Shown here in pieces: positions 20,045 to 30,475 of a stretch of 64,000 bases of DNA. The DNA comes from Rhinopomastus cyanomelas (lineage: Eukaryota > Chordata > Aves > Bucerotiformes > Rhinopomastidae). Location: positions 112,326-176,325 of the forward strand of contig VXBP01010361.1 in assembly GCA_013400115.1 (NCBI GenBank). The letters run 5' to 3'. The translations under genes and the position numbers were made by a program. Numbering within the stretch: position 1 is the stretch's first letter; each line of letters starts with the position of its first letter. Under the pieces are notes generated by a model that did not search any database, was not told the origin of the DNA, and saw only the letters and a program-made list of their open reading frames with translations.

Positions 20045-20365
20045 TCCCCGGGGGAGCGTGAGGCATTCAAAAGCCAAAACCACCTTCACCTGGGCAAGAG
20101 CGGCCAAGATAAGCAGTAGCCCTGAAGTTGGCTGCCATTAGCCACCGCATCTGCCGCACAAAGCGCCGGCTGCCATTAGCCGTGACCGGGGAATGGCACG
20201 GGCCAAGTATGCTGGCAATGTTTAACAAACCATCCGTCTTCTACCTGGTCCTGCTCAACAGGAGCCTTTGTCTGAACCTCGGGTCTGCTCAGCCGCGCCG
20301 CAGGCTGTTATCGCCAAGATTAATCCCCTGGGTACCGCTGTATTAATTTGAAAACTGTCCTTTCT
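20045..20365. promoter_or_regulatory. Candidate conserved noncoding element with duplicated motif
   Basis: GGCTGCCATTAGCC occurs twice, at 20,130-20,143 and 20,168-20,181. Further right: TGTTTAACAAAC (20,219-20,230, back-to-back forkhead-like cores), GATTAATCCC (OTX/GSC-type TAATCC, 20,321-20,326) and GTATTAATTTG. Confidence 0.48.
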
Positions 20366-21074
20366 TGTCCTGTGTCCCCCCACCGGGGTGGTTGTGGGGG
20401 GCACATGTCCCATCTCATGGCCCGCATCGCTCCAGCGTGATGCTGCAGCGGGGGCATCTCGCTCCATCCCTAACCGGTACCCCGGGAGCAAGAAGGCACG
20501 AGGCCGGCGCCGCCGCCGCGCGGAGCGGGGGGCCAGGGCAAAGGTGGCTGTTGGGAAGGCAGCTGCAGCGGGGGGTCGGGCCCCGAATTCCTGGCTGAGT
20601 GCTCTGCACACACGCCTTATCTCGCCCGGCTGTGTTTGCGCAGCGGAGAGCCAGCCACTCCGTCTGGGAGGGCGGCCAGCACCCACCTGAGTCCCCCCAG
20701 CTCCAGTTCCTTCTGTCCCTGCTGTGTTTCTCAGGAGCCTCATGTCCTGAGGTAGGCTTTTGGGCAAGATGCTGGTGTTTCCTGGTGCTCAGCCACCCTC
20801 GATGGACCTGCTCTCCATCACCTGGCTCACTGAGGGTGCTGCTCATTGACACCGCTGAGCCCAGACGTACCTCACGGTCCCGGGACCCACCCGAGCACCA
20901 GGCAGGGTGGCATTTCAGAGCTCGCTTTATTTGCTCTGGCAGAGGGGTGGGCAGATCAGAAGCATCACCTGGAGGTGTCAAAGGCTTCATGCACCAGCTT
21001 TGTGTCCTCTTGTGCCTGTGAACCAGCCCCTCTGGGTGGGGTCTGCTGGGACAATGTTGGTGCTACTCGTGAAG
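20366..21074. other. Intergenic with CpG-rich core
   Basis: A CpG-dense patch at 20,455-20,600 (GGCGCCGCCGCCGCGCGG). The remainder is unremarkable and no gene is recognised. Confidence 0.45.
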
Positions 21075-21308
21075 ATCACAGAGCCACAGGACGTTAGGGA
21101 TGGGAAGGGACCTTCAAAGATCATCCAGTCCAATGCCTCTGACACAGCAGGATCATCTAGATCCAGTCCCACAGATGGGTTTTAAATGTCTTCAGAGAAG
21201 GAGACTCCACAACCCCCCTGGGCAGCCCCTGCCAGGACTCTGGCACCCTCACTGGGAGGAAGGTCCTTCTCATATTGATGTGTTACCTCTTCTCTTCCAG
21301 CTCACACA
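21075..21308 (-). mobile_element. CR1 3' region
   Basis: GATCACAGAGCCACAGG ... GAAGGAGACTCCACAACCCC ... GGAAGGTCCTTCTCATATTG, ending in the region before ORF2. Confidence 0.93.
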
Positions 21309-21362
21309 GGGTGGAGTCCCCATCCCTGGAAAGGTTCAAAAACTGAGTAGCTGGAGCCCACT
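21309..21362 (+). mobile_element. CR1 fragment, second subfamily
   Basis: GGTGGAGTCCCCATCCCTGG then AAAAACTGAGTAGCTGG. It abuts the minus-strand copy. Confidence 0.8.
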
Positions 21363-22224
21363 TGCCCTCTCGTCTCTCTTGGATGCATCCAGCACCATGG
21401 GGAACATCCAAGTCCTTCCTAAAAGCAGGAGACAGGAGAGCAAACACTCCTGGCCCGCTGGCCCCCTTGGTGTACCTGCTGGGCTGTCATGGTTCCTTCT
21501 GACCTGCCTTGCCACGGGCATGAAGATGCTTTTCTTCCCCTATTAGTGGAGCTGGAGGTGGCCAGGACTACCTGGGCGTGTGACGGTCTGTGGTGGCCGG
21601 GCAGGTGCCCTCTCGGAGCAGCCTCAGCGTATTTACCCATTGGAGGCTCTCGTTATCTCGTTGTCATGAGAGGTTAACCGAGTGGCTCTGGGTCACCGAG
21701 AAGGTCACTGGCGACGTCAGGAAGGGATCGGATTCATTCGCGGGCGGAGGGGCTGATCCTGAGGATGCTGCGGACGAGTGAGCAGGGATGGGGGGGGAGC
21801 TCAACATCCCCACGTCCCTTTGCACCCCAGAGTCACCCCAAACACCCATGTCTTCACTGCCAACAAAAAGTGAACCCCCAGCTTCAAGAGTGAGGGTTTC
21901 ACTTGGGTGATGGAGCTTCTCTGTGTGTGTTCTGCACTGGCTTCTGCAGATGCAGCATCAAGGACAAGATGCAGCTTGGGAAGGACACCTGGAAAGACAA
22001 GGACTCCCACCCCAGAGGCTGCAGGAGAAGCAGCCTCTCCCCCTACCTAAGCTCAACCTTCTGCCGCGTGAAACCCAGGGCTGGCAAGGGGACAGAGGCT
22101 TCCCTGTTTGGACCCGAGACGGGGATTTCTGCGGCTGAAAGTCCCGTTGTTGTTCTTCCAGGAGCGCTTCCCTTTTGGCCGGCTGCACCTCTGCGTGGGA
22201 CGCGCATGGCAAACATCGGAGCAG
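21363..22224. other. Intergenic, nothing recognised
   Basis: Unique sequence of mixed composition. No coding signature or clear motif cluster. Confidence 0.45.
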
Positions 22225-22640
22225 GCGGTTATGAATGAGCTCTGGTCGCTTCCTGCGCCCGTGGCGGGTCCTGGGTAATTCACCCTGCGAGCCCAGTCGC
22301 AGCCCCGGGAGTTCATTAAGAGCAGCCCCTCAGAGTAGAGCTCCGTGGCCAGGCAGGACCATAATTAGCCACGAATCACTCGCGCTACCAGAGGGCTCGG
22401 CTCCGTTTCCAGTGCGGCTCTGCCCGCGCGCAGCTCCCGCCCCGCTGGCTCCCATTTGTCTTCTGCCCACTACATTAAAGAGCCTTTTAGCACCCTGGGG
22501 TTTCTCCCCGGGGGGGGTCAACTCATTTCTCAATGTCTCTGGGCAGCTCGGTGGCGAGCCGGGCTCCCTGCCTGCGATGCGCGCCGGCTCCCCGTCCCAG
22601 CCGCGCATTAACCTCCCGGCTCGCTCCTGCGGCGGAGCTG
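22225..22640. promoter_or_regulatory. Candidate conserved noncoding element
   Basis: Motif-rich unique block: GGTTATGAATGAGC, GGGTAATTCACC, GTTCATTAAGAGC, ATAATTAGCC (TAATTAG 22,362-22,368), ACATTAAAGAGCC and CTCATTTCTCAATG. Homeodomain-type cores recur in otherwise GC-rich DNA. Confidence 0.42.
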
Positions 22641-22803
22641 GGCTCTGCATCCTCAGCTGGCTCTGAGCTGAAGCCCTTGGAGAGCGATGGGGATCTTTCC
22701 TCTTGCTCTCTGGAAGCTGGAACCCGGAGCTGAGCTGCCTGCAGCACCTCAAAGACTGGGCAAAGCAAGGGCTTCGAACCAAGGGCTGCTGCCAGCCTGC
22801 CAG

Positions 22804-23398
22804 TGACAAGTGGGGTCCCTCAGGGGCCGGTACTGGGACCTCTGGCCAGGCTGATCTAGGGTGGGGTGTCCCTGCCTGTGCTGGGGGGGTTGGAACTGGA
22901 TGATGGTTCCTTCCAACCCTGAGTGATTCTGATTCCATGGTCTTGTTCAACATCTTTGTTGGTGACATCGACAAGGGCATTGAGTGCACCCTCAGCAGGT
23001 TTGCTGATGACACCAGGCTGTGTGGTGCAGCAGACACACTGGAGGGCAGGGATGCCATCCAGAGGGACCTGGACAGGCTGGAGAGGTGGGCACAAGCCAA
23101 CCTGATGGAGCTCAACAAGACCAAGTGCAAGGTCCTGCATCTGGGTCGAGGCAATCCTGGGCACAAATACAGGCTGGGCACTGACTGGCTGCAGAGTAGC
23201 CCTGAGGAGAGGGACTTGGGGNAGCCTGGAATGGGTTGCCCAGGGAGGTGGTTGGGGCCCCATCCCTGGAGGTGTTTAAGGCCAGGCTGGATGGGGCTCT
23301 GGCTAGCCTGGTCTAGGGTGGGGTGTCCCTGCCTGTGCTGGGGGGGTTGGAACTGGATGATGGTTCCTTCCAACCCTGAGTGATTCTGATTCCATGGC
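22804..23398 (+). mobile_element. CR1 with reverse-transcriptase remnant, interrupted by a copy of its own tail
   Basis: Defective ORF2. 22,810-22,842 encodes the VPQGPVLGP motif of the CR1 polymerase. 22,843-22,940 is a CR1 3' end. From 22,937 the frame resumes with LFNIFVGDIDKGIE and the catalytic FADD box (23,000-23,011), then LNKTKCKVLHLGRGNP. An N at 23,222 marks an abrupt jump to the untranslated 3' region (GGTGGTTGGGGCCCCATCCC) and the tail GGTTCCTTCCAACCCTGAG. The 86 bases 22,855-22,940 and 23,312-23,397 are identical. Confidence 0.92.
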
Positions 23399-23410
23399 TT
23401 CTCCGGTGAG

Positions 23411-23492
23411 GTGATCCTGCTGTGTCAGGGGGATTGGACTAGATGATCTTTTGGGGTCCCTTCCAATCCCTGATGATTCTATGATTTTATGG
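23411..23492 (+). mobile_element. CR1 3'-end fragment
   Basis: GTGATCCTGCTGTGTCAGGG ... GACTAGATGATCTTTTGGGG ... GATTCTATGATTTTATGG. It lies directly behind the previous copy but is of the young subfamily. Confidence 0.93.
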
Positions 23493-24577
23493 TGCAGGAG
23501 GATATGGGGAGCTACAGGCAGAGCATCAGGGACCTCCTCCCACCTTCAGGTGCTGGCACTTTGCAGAAGGGAGGGCAGACACTGGTACATCCCTTCCCAC
23601 CCTCCTCTTGGCCAATCCTGGAGAGCCCCACCCTACAAAGAGGGCCCAGGCACCTTCCCCCTCCTGGGATTCGGCAGCTGCTGGTGCGCACGTGGTGGCT
23701 CGAAGGTGAGGAGATGCAGCTCTGGGTTCTGGTTTCATCCTCTGGGGTAGGGGGTCTCCTTCCTACGTGTGGGTGCTTTCCCACAGCCTGGCTGTGAAGC
23801 CCTGGTGTTCACTTGGGTGTTTTGAAGAAGTTGTGAGTAAATAAGCACAAGTGGCTGAAGGGACTGGCCCTGACCTATCTCCATGTGATGGAGCTGGAGG
23901 CGCAGGAGCGGCTTCGTGTGAGTTAAGCTCGTGGTGGCTGCCAACAAGCCCTTGGATGTGATGTGAGCGTGCAGGCATCTCCTGAGAACAGAGGACATCT
24001 GGCCTCATGGGTGCTTTTATTGCCTCCAAGGTGTCTCAGGTTGCTCTTAGCCACAGAGAAGTGTTTTAAGCTGCCTTCTTTGTTCTAGCTGCTCTGCTAG
24101 ACCCTCGTTGCAAAACAGCTGCCCCCACTCCCTTGTTCCAAAGGGTGAGGAGGGGAGATCAAAGCTCTCAGTGGCCTTGGGGCTGCAATGTTTGCACTGG
24201 GCTGTGGATACCTGGCTGTGGGCTGCAGTCGTGCCCTGGCTCTGCTCCGAGTTCAGGCTGTGCTGGACACAAACCAGGGGATGCAGGCTCTCGTGTCGGG
24301 GGGACTCTGAGTCCCCTATAGTGACCCTATGGGAAAGGGGTTGGTTGTATTCGCAGGGCAGTAAATGTCTCCCAGCTGTTGGGGTCTGGGTGTGAGGATG
24401 AGCACTCAGGAGATACATCCTGTCTTTCTGGTCTTCTCTAGCTCTGTTGCTGGCCTGGTGTGGTCCTGTTGTTCCCCTTGCCTGGCCAGTCCAGGTGAAT
24501 CAGAGCCCAGAAATCTCCCCATGAGGCAGGTGGTACCTCCAGCACCAGTAGAATTAATGGTCCAGGTGCACTGTGAT
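23493..24577. other. Intergenic, nothing recognised
   Basis: Unique sequence. No gene, repeat family or motif cluster stands out. Confidence 0.45.
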
Positions 24578-25340
24578 CTCAGAATCACTGAACATTAGGG
24601 ATTGGAAGGGACCTTCAAAGTTGATCCAGTCCAACCCCACTGACACAGCAGGATCTCCTAGATCCAGTAGATCCAGTCACACAGGAACAGTCCAGGTGGG
24701 TTTTAAGTGGCACCCTCACTGGGAACAAGGTCCTTCTCACACTGATGTGGAACCTCCCCTGTTCCAGCTCACACCTGTCACCCCTTGCCTTATCACTAGA
24801 TGCCCCTGAGCAGAGCCTGGCTCCATCCTTCTCACACCTACCCTTCACATATTGATCAACATCCATGGGGTCACCCCTCAGGCTCCTTTTTCCCAGCTCC
24901 AGAGCCCCAGCTCCCTCAGCCTCTCCTCAGCAGGGAGATGCTCCCCTCCCTCCATCATCTTCATGGCTCTACACTGGGCTCTCTCCAGCAGCTCCATGCC
25001 CTTCTGGACCTGAGGGGCCCACAAATGGACACAACCATCCAGATGTGGTCTCCTCAGGGCAGAGTAGAGGAGGAGAACCTCTCTCCATCTACTAACCACT
25101 CCCCTTCTAATCCAACCCAGGATGCCACTGGCCACCAGGGCCCATTGCTGGCCCCTCACCACCCTGCTGGCCGCTAGAACCCCGGGTCCCTTTCTCCTCT
25201 GCTGCTCTCCAACAGGTCAGTCCCCAGCCTCTACTGGCCCTTGGGGTTCCCTTGCCCAGATAACAGACCCTGCACTGCCCTTGTTCTAGTTCACTCAATG
25301 CCTCCCCGTCCAGCTCTCCAGCCCGTCCAGGTCACATGTG
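24578..25340 (-). mobile_element. CR1 with ORF2 C-terminal remnant
   Basis: About 760 bp, 3' end at left (ATCACTGAACATTAGGGATTGG). The right part reads on the minus strand as YSALRRPHLDGCVHLWAPQ and LLERAQCRAMKMMEGGEHL. The stretch 24,700-24,712 lacks the usual ~70 bases of 3' region seen in sister copies (GTTTTAAGTGGCACCCTCAC), a small deletion. Confidence 0.94.
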
Positions 25341-25934
25341 TTTCATCCCACGAGGCACTAGAGACCTACAGTAGTGGTAAGATGCTCTCTCAGTGCTGGA
25401 GACCTCGACAGCTTTTCCAAGCTCAGCTCAGTTCTGTGCTGACCAGACTTCCAGGCCCCTTCAGTGTCCTGGAGAACTTTATCTCCCCAGAGTCACCGTT
25501 AACTGGCTGTTAGAAATCTAAGACATTGAAGGGAGTTTCCTCTTTGATCTGATGAAAACCAAAACAAGCTGAAGTTGCCACAAGTGGCCCAGCCCCACAT
25601 TCCTCTGGTGGCTTTGGTGTGTGCCAAGTTCATGGGGAGCAGGGTGGCAAGAGCTCTCTGGGTCAACAAGTGCTTGAGCAGAAACTTCTCAGCTGCCTTG
25701 TACTTCCTGAGAGCAGCTCCTGCATCTCTTCTTGCCAGGAGGATGGGCTGGGCTGCAAGCCCTGGCTGCCTTCTCAACGGGTCAGCTGCATGGGGGGGCA
25801 GCATGGAAGCCCACAGAGCAAATGAAGGAGCCCACTGTGTTTCCCTGAAGTGCTCCATCCAGCCTGCTCTGAGATGAAGAGGGATGCAGGCAGCATCCCC
25901 CAGCAACACAGGACCAAATAGCTAAGGAATCCCT
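25341..25934. other. Intergenic, nothing recognised
   Basis: Unique. The left ~60 bp may be eroded CR1. Confidence 0.4.
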
Positions 25935-25935
25935 C

Positions 25936-25991
25936 AATCATAGAATCTTTGGGGATTGGAAGGGACCTCAGAAGATCATCCAGTCCAATTG
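25936..25991 (-). mobile_element. CR1 3'-end stub
   Basis: CAATCATAGAATCTTTGGGG ATTGGAAGGGACC ... CCAGTCCAATTGC, ~55 bp. Confidence 0.92.
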
Positions 25992-26100
25992 CTTGTTAGA
26001 TTTTGGAGGTTGCTCTACCCTTTCCATCTGGTAGAGGAAAATCATTGCTTGTCTGTCCTTGAAGGTACCTGAGTGCCTACAGCCCAGGGTAGGAGAAGAA

Positions 26101-26319
26101 GGGCTGCTCACCCATCCTCTGGCTGAGCTGCGCTTTCTGACCAACATTGGGGTGGAAGCAGGGTAGAAGGAGGACAAGGGCTGCTCACCCATCCTCTGGC
26201 TGAGCTGGGCTTTCTGACCAACATTGGGGTGGAAGCAGGGTAGAAGAAGGAGAAGGGCTGCTCACCCATCCTCTGGCTGAGTAGGGCTTTCCTGACCAAC
26301 ATTGGGGTGGAAGCTGGGA
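26101..26319 (+). repeat. 77-bp minisatellite, ~2.9 units
   Basis: Units beginning GGGCTGCTCACCCATCC at 26,101, 26,178 and 26,255, with CTGACCAACATTGGGGTGG inside each. Confidence 0.95.
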
Positions 26320-27090
26320 TCATGGAGGGGTTAGTTCTGCTGTTTTTCCCTACCTTGGTGGCATAAATGGAGGGACAAAGCACCTAGAAGACCCTTGGTG
26401 GGGTGTCCTTCCATCACTGTGACAGGGTGGGTGAGCAAAGCGTGCTGTCAGGATTTGACAGAGTCAAGGGAAGAGTTCAAGCACCTTGAAGTTTGACTGT
26501 AATTCTCATTGGAGCCGGCACAAATCACCTTCACCCAGCAGCTTTATGAGACCCAGCGATCCTTCACGCTGCAGAACTTGGGGGGGGGGGGGGGGCCNNN
26601 NNNNNNNNNNNNNNNNNGGGGGGGGGTCCTGTTCCAGCCCAGCACAAGCAAACACATGTTATTTCCAAAGTCAAGGAAAGCAGAGGCAGCTGCTGGAGCT
26701 TGGGAGGGACCCCCTGTGCTTCTTGGACTCAGCCTTGAGAGATGAGGTCCTCAACCCCCCAACACCTGTCGGGCAAAGCGATGCAGCAAATACTGGAGGC
26801 TCTTAGTGCCAGCAGGGAGGGGAGGAGAGGAGCAGAGTGAGGCTGTCTGCATTTCCTGGGGATTATTTGCTCAGCCCCAAGGCGCATGCACACACAGATT
26901 GACAGCTGGGGGACACACAAAGTGCTCTGTTCAGATGACCAACGTGGAGTGGAGGAGCTGGGTGATGTCTCCAGTGTGCTCACCCCATCCCTTAGCCCAA
27001 AGGGAGAGCTACAGGGCCTTGAGGCTGGAGCAGAGGAAGCCACCCGCTGGCTGGTGGAAGCCTGGGGAGCTCTTCTGTAAGTCTTCTTGT
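26320..27090. other. Intergenic, contains a 20-N assembly gap
   Basis: 26,598-26,617 are N, flanked by runs of G (26,578-26,595 and 26,618-26,626). The rest is unique sequence without a recognisable gene. Confidence 0.6.
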
Positions 27091-27226
27091 GGAGTTGTCT
27101 TCTTCAGAGACATTTCAAACCCAACCTGGGCATGTTCCTGTGTGACTTGGTCTAGGTGATCCTGCTGTGGCAGGGGGACTGGACTAGATCTTTTGAGGTC
27201 CCTTCCAATCCCTAATGATTCTATGA
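27091..27226 (+). mobile_element. CR1 3' end
   Basis: GGAGTTGTCTTCTTCAGAGAC ... GGTCTAGGTGATCCTGC ... CTAATGATTCTATGATAAAT; the tail runs into an AT microsatellite (27,227-27,262). Confidence 0.92.
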
Positions 27227-27270
27227 TAAATATATATTGTATGAGATAGATATCTATATTCTGAGCCCTT

Positions 27271-27743
27271 CAGTTCAAGAGGGATGTGGAGCTGCTGGAG
27301 AGAGTCCAGTGTAGGGCAACGAGGATGATGAAGGGAGTGGAGCATCTTCCTTGTGGAGGAGAGTCTGGGGGAGCTGGGTCTCTTGAGCTTGGAGGAGACT
27401 GAGGGGTGACCTCATTAATGTCTATAAATATTTGAGGGGTGGGTGTCAAGAGGATGGAGCCAGGCTCTGCTCAGTGTCATCTAGTGATAGGACAAGGGGC
27501 AGTGGGTGTGAGCTGGAGTAGAGGAGGTTTCACATCAGTGTGAGAAGGACCTTCTTCATGGTGAGGGTGACAGAGCACTGGAACAGGCTGCCCAGGGGGG
27601 TTGTGGAGTCTCCTTCACTGGAGATGTTTAAGATCCTCCTGGAGATGTTCCTGTGTGACTTGGTCTGGGTGATCCTGCTGTGGCAGGGGATTGGGCTGGA
27701 TGATTGTTCGAGGTCCCTTCCAATCCCTAATGATTTTATGATT
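27271..27743 (+). mobile_element. CR1, ORF2 end plus 3' region
   Basis: CAGTTCAAGAGGGATGTGGAG (ORF2 C-terminal), AATGTCTATAAATATTTGAG, GGTTGTGGAGTCTCCTTCAC, tail GATTTTATGATTATGAGAG. Confidence 0.94.
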
Positions 27744-27787
27744 ATGAGAGATATATATTTATAGATAGATAGATATGTGTGTGTGAC
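27744..27787 (+). repeat. TA/GATA/TG microsatellite between CR1 tails
   Basis: ATATATATTTATAGATAGATAG then TGTGTGTGTGACC, leading straight into the next CR1 unit. Confidence 0.9.
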
Positions 27788-28143
27788 CTGGTCTAGGGGA
27801 TCCTGCTGGGGCAGGGGGATAGGACTACATGGTCTTTCCAGGTCCCTTCCAACCCCTAATGACTGGATCTAGGGGATCCTGCAGTGTCAGGGGGATTGGA
27901 CTAGATGATCTTTTGAGGTCCCTTCCCATCCCTAATGATTTTATGATTCTATGAGATATATATATGTGTATGTGTGTGTCTTGGTCTGGGTGATCCTCCT
28001 GTGTCAGGGAGTTGGACCAGATGATCTTTTGAGGTCCCTTCCAACCCCTAATGACTGGATCTAGGGGATCCTGCTGTGGCAGAGGGATTGGACTGGGTGG
28101 TCTTTCCAGGTCCCTTCCCATCCCCAATGATCCTGTGGTCCTA
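27788..28143 (+). mobile_element. CR1 3' ends, four tandem tail units
   Basis: Units with GGTCTAGGGGATCCTGC or TGGATCTAGGGGATCCTGC. A second TA/TG microsatellite (27,952-27,980) separates units two and three. Confidence 0.94.
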
Positions 28144-28304
28144 CATACACATAGAATCCCCCTCCTCCTGGGCGCGCGGCCTCCGCGCAGAGGGCAGGGG
28201 AAGGGGAGTCCGCAGGCGGGCGATGAGCCGGGGCGGCGTGAGCAGGGCTGCGGTACCTGAGCACGGCAGCGGCTGCCCCGCTGGCAGACCTGAAGTCTCA
28301 AAGC
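28144..28304. other. CpG-rich spacer
   Basis: GGGCGCGCGGCCTCCGCGC and neighbouring CpGs; no gene recognised. Confidence 0.4.
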
Positions 28305-28830
28305 CCTTGTCAGCACTCCTGGACGGGACAAAGGGAAGGCGCATTAATGATTAACTCCGCTAAAAGCTCGGGCTTTTTTATTCCCATGGCGCTGCGACTA
28401 TCTCGCTGCCATGTGACATGCTCGGGCCATTTTCTAGCAGATTGGGGAAAGCTAGTGAGCAAACACAGGTGCTCTCGAGCCGGCGGCGCTGTCAGGGACA
28501 ACCACAAACACCAGCAGCTATGCCTGCCTAAATTAGCTCCTGTGTTTGCCTCCATTTTTCCCTTCCTGGAGATTTTGCTCTCTAAGTCGGGCGCCTTTTC
28601 GCTCCTGCCTTCGACTATTCACAGGCAGCGTCAAAAGAGAGGGAGAGAAAAGGAAGAGGGGGGGAAAAGCCACACAGAGAGGGGCTCCTCTTTTGAACCC
28701 TGCGTGGGGAGCGAATGCAAAAGACCCGGGTAAACTAATTAAAACTACTCAGGTCTTTAACTGCAAAAACAAAACGCGTTTCTTGTGCTCAAGTGGAATT
28801 ATTTTGGTGATCCTGGGCAAACACCGACTC
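28305..28830. promoter_or_regulatory. Candidate conserved noncoding element, ~500 bp
   Basis: Homeodomain cluster ATTAATGATTAA (28,343-28,354); forkhead-like ACAAACA (28,504-28,510) and TGTTTGC (28,543-28,549); CTAAATTAGC; TAAACTAATTAAAAC (from 28,731). One of the longer repeat-free islands. The purine-rich part 28,635-28,680 is low-complexity. Confidence 0.48.
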
Positions 28831-28935
28831 CCGCGGACATGTGCGGGCTGCTGCGCTCCTGGTTTCTAATCAGCCCCGAGCGGCACGTTGCTGGGTTGTG
28901 GGGGAGAAGGGGTCTGGGCGTAAGGGTGGCTTAGG

Positions 28936-29530
28936 CTCACGGAGATGTTCAGGTTGGAAAAGACCCCTTGGGATCATCAAGTCCAACCATCAACCCTACC
29001 CTACAAGGTCACCCCTAAACCAGAACCCCCAACAGTGGAGTAAGAGAGTCATAGAAGCATCCAGGTTGGAAAAGACCCCTTGGGATCATCAAGACCAACC
29101 ATCAACCCTACCCTACAAGGTCACCTCTAAATCAGATCCCCCAATGCTACATCTGAGTGACTTTTCAACACGTCCAGGGATGGGGACTCAACCCCCACCA
29201 TGGGCAGCCCAGTCCAGGGCCTGACCACTCTCTCCAGGAAGAATTTCTTCTGATGGCCAGTCTGACCCTCCCCTTTTGGAGTTTGAAGCCCTTCCCTCTG
29301 CTTCTGTGACTAATTCCCTGTGAGAAGAGCCCAGCACCAACATCTCCACAGTGTCCTGTCAGATAGTTGTGGAGAGCCATGAGGTTTCCCCTCAGCCTCC
29401 TCTTTCTCCAACTAAACAGCCTCAACTCTCTCCATCTCTCCTCATCAGATGGATTCTCCAGGCCCTTCCCCAGCTTCACTGCCCTCCTCTGCCCTCGCTC
29501 CAGCCCCTTGATGTCTCCCTTGGACTGAGG
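28936..29530 (-). mobile_element. CR1, older subfamily with doubled 3' end
   Basis: GGTTGGAAAAGACCCCTTGG occurs twice (28,951 and 29,065 regions), each with CCAACCATCAACCCTACCC: two tail units in minus orientation. Then CCATGGGCAGCCCAGTCC and the ORF2 end up to GATGTCTCCCTTGGACTGAGG. Confidence 0.92.
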
Positions 29531-29535
29531 TGCAG

Positions 29536-29990
29536 CCTCCCCAGCGCTGTGCTTGCTGGAAGGGAGCAGTGAGGATGGGGAGAGGGCCTGGAAAACAAGC
29601 CCTGTGAGGACCAGCTGGGGGAACTGGGGTTATTGAGTCTAGAGAAGAGGAGGCTGAGAGGAGACCTTCTTGCTCTCTGCAGCTCCCTCAAAGGAGGTTG
29701 TAGTGAGGCTGCTGCTGGTCTCTTCTCCCAAATCCATAATGATAGGAGGAGGGGAAATGACCTCAAGTGGCATCAGGGGAGGTTGAGATTGGATCTTGGG
29801 AAGAAGTTCTTTGCTGAGAGAGTGGTTGGGCCCTGGAAGAGGCTGCCCAGGGAGGTGGTGGAGTCCCCATCCCTGGAGGGGTTTAAAAGCTGAGTAGCCG
29901 GAGCCCTTGAGGCCATGGTGTCGGGGTTGGGGAGGTGTTGGTTTGGTGACGCTGGAGGTCCTTTCCATCCGTGATGACTGTACGATTAAC
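29536..29990 (+). mobile_element. CR1, second subfamily
   Basis: Abuts the preceding minus copy. Carries GGGGTTATTGAGTCTAGAG, CTCCCTCAAAGGAGGTTGTAG and GGGGTTTAAAAGCTGAGTAG; a near-identical sister lies at 31.7-32.2 kb. Confidence 0.92.
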
Positions 29991-30360
29991 ACCACGTGCG
30001 CGTGACCTCTCCGGCGGCCCGGGGAGCGGTTCCCTCTAGCGGCATCGTTTGTTTTCATTTGCTCCTTCCACAGCAGCACCGACCAGACAGACCTTCCTGC
30101 CCTGCTCAAACATTCCTACCTCGGTGCAGCTGCGCCGCACTCGGACTCCGCGCGGTCGCGCCGCGGGGCAATAAAGGGCCGACTATCGGCGCGCGGCGAT
30201 AAAGCCGCTTTGGGTAAACAGTGGGAAATGAAATATAGTCATAAAAAGGAAAAGGGAGGCTCGGGATGGGATAATTGTTGGCAAATAGTCGCTGCATCAG
30301 CCTGCCTGATAGTCGAGCAATTAACACCCACGGGGGGAAGTTGTTCCTGAGCTGCCTTAT
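29991..30360. promoter_or_regulatory. Candidate conserved noncoding element
   Basis: CACCACGTGCGCGTG at the left, a CpG-dense core (30,130-30,200), then AT cores GGGCAATAAAGGG, GATAAAGCC, forkhead GTAAACA (30,214-30,220), GAAATATAGTCATAAAAAG and GAGCAATTAACACC. Confidence 0.42.
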
Positions 30361-30475
30361 TGAGCTGCGATGATGCTGCTGCTGCTGCTTCAGGCTCTTG
30401 AAGGAGGAGTAAAGGCTCCTGCTTTGCCAAAGCAGTGGTTTGCCTGGTAGTCCTGATGGAGCCTCTGCTCACCCT

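Noticed and set aside
22946..23221. Functional reverse transcriptase or domesticated CR1 protein
   Set aside because: The FADD box is intact but the frame is split by a tail copy upstream and truncated at an N downstream; no full domain remains.
22330..23373. 347-residue minus-strand open frame, the longest in the window
   Set aside because: It runs antisense through a candidate noncoding element and the CR1 reverse-transcriptase remnant and crosses an N; the meaningful frame there is CR1 on the + strand.
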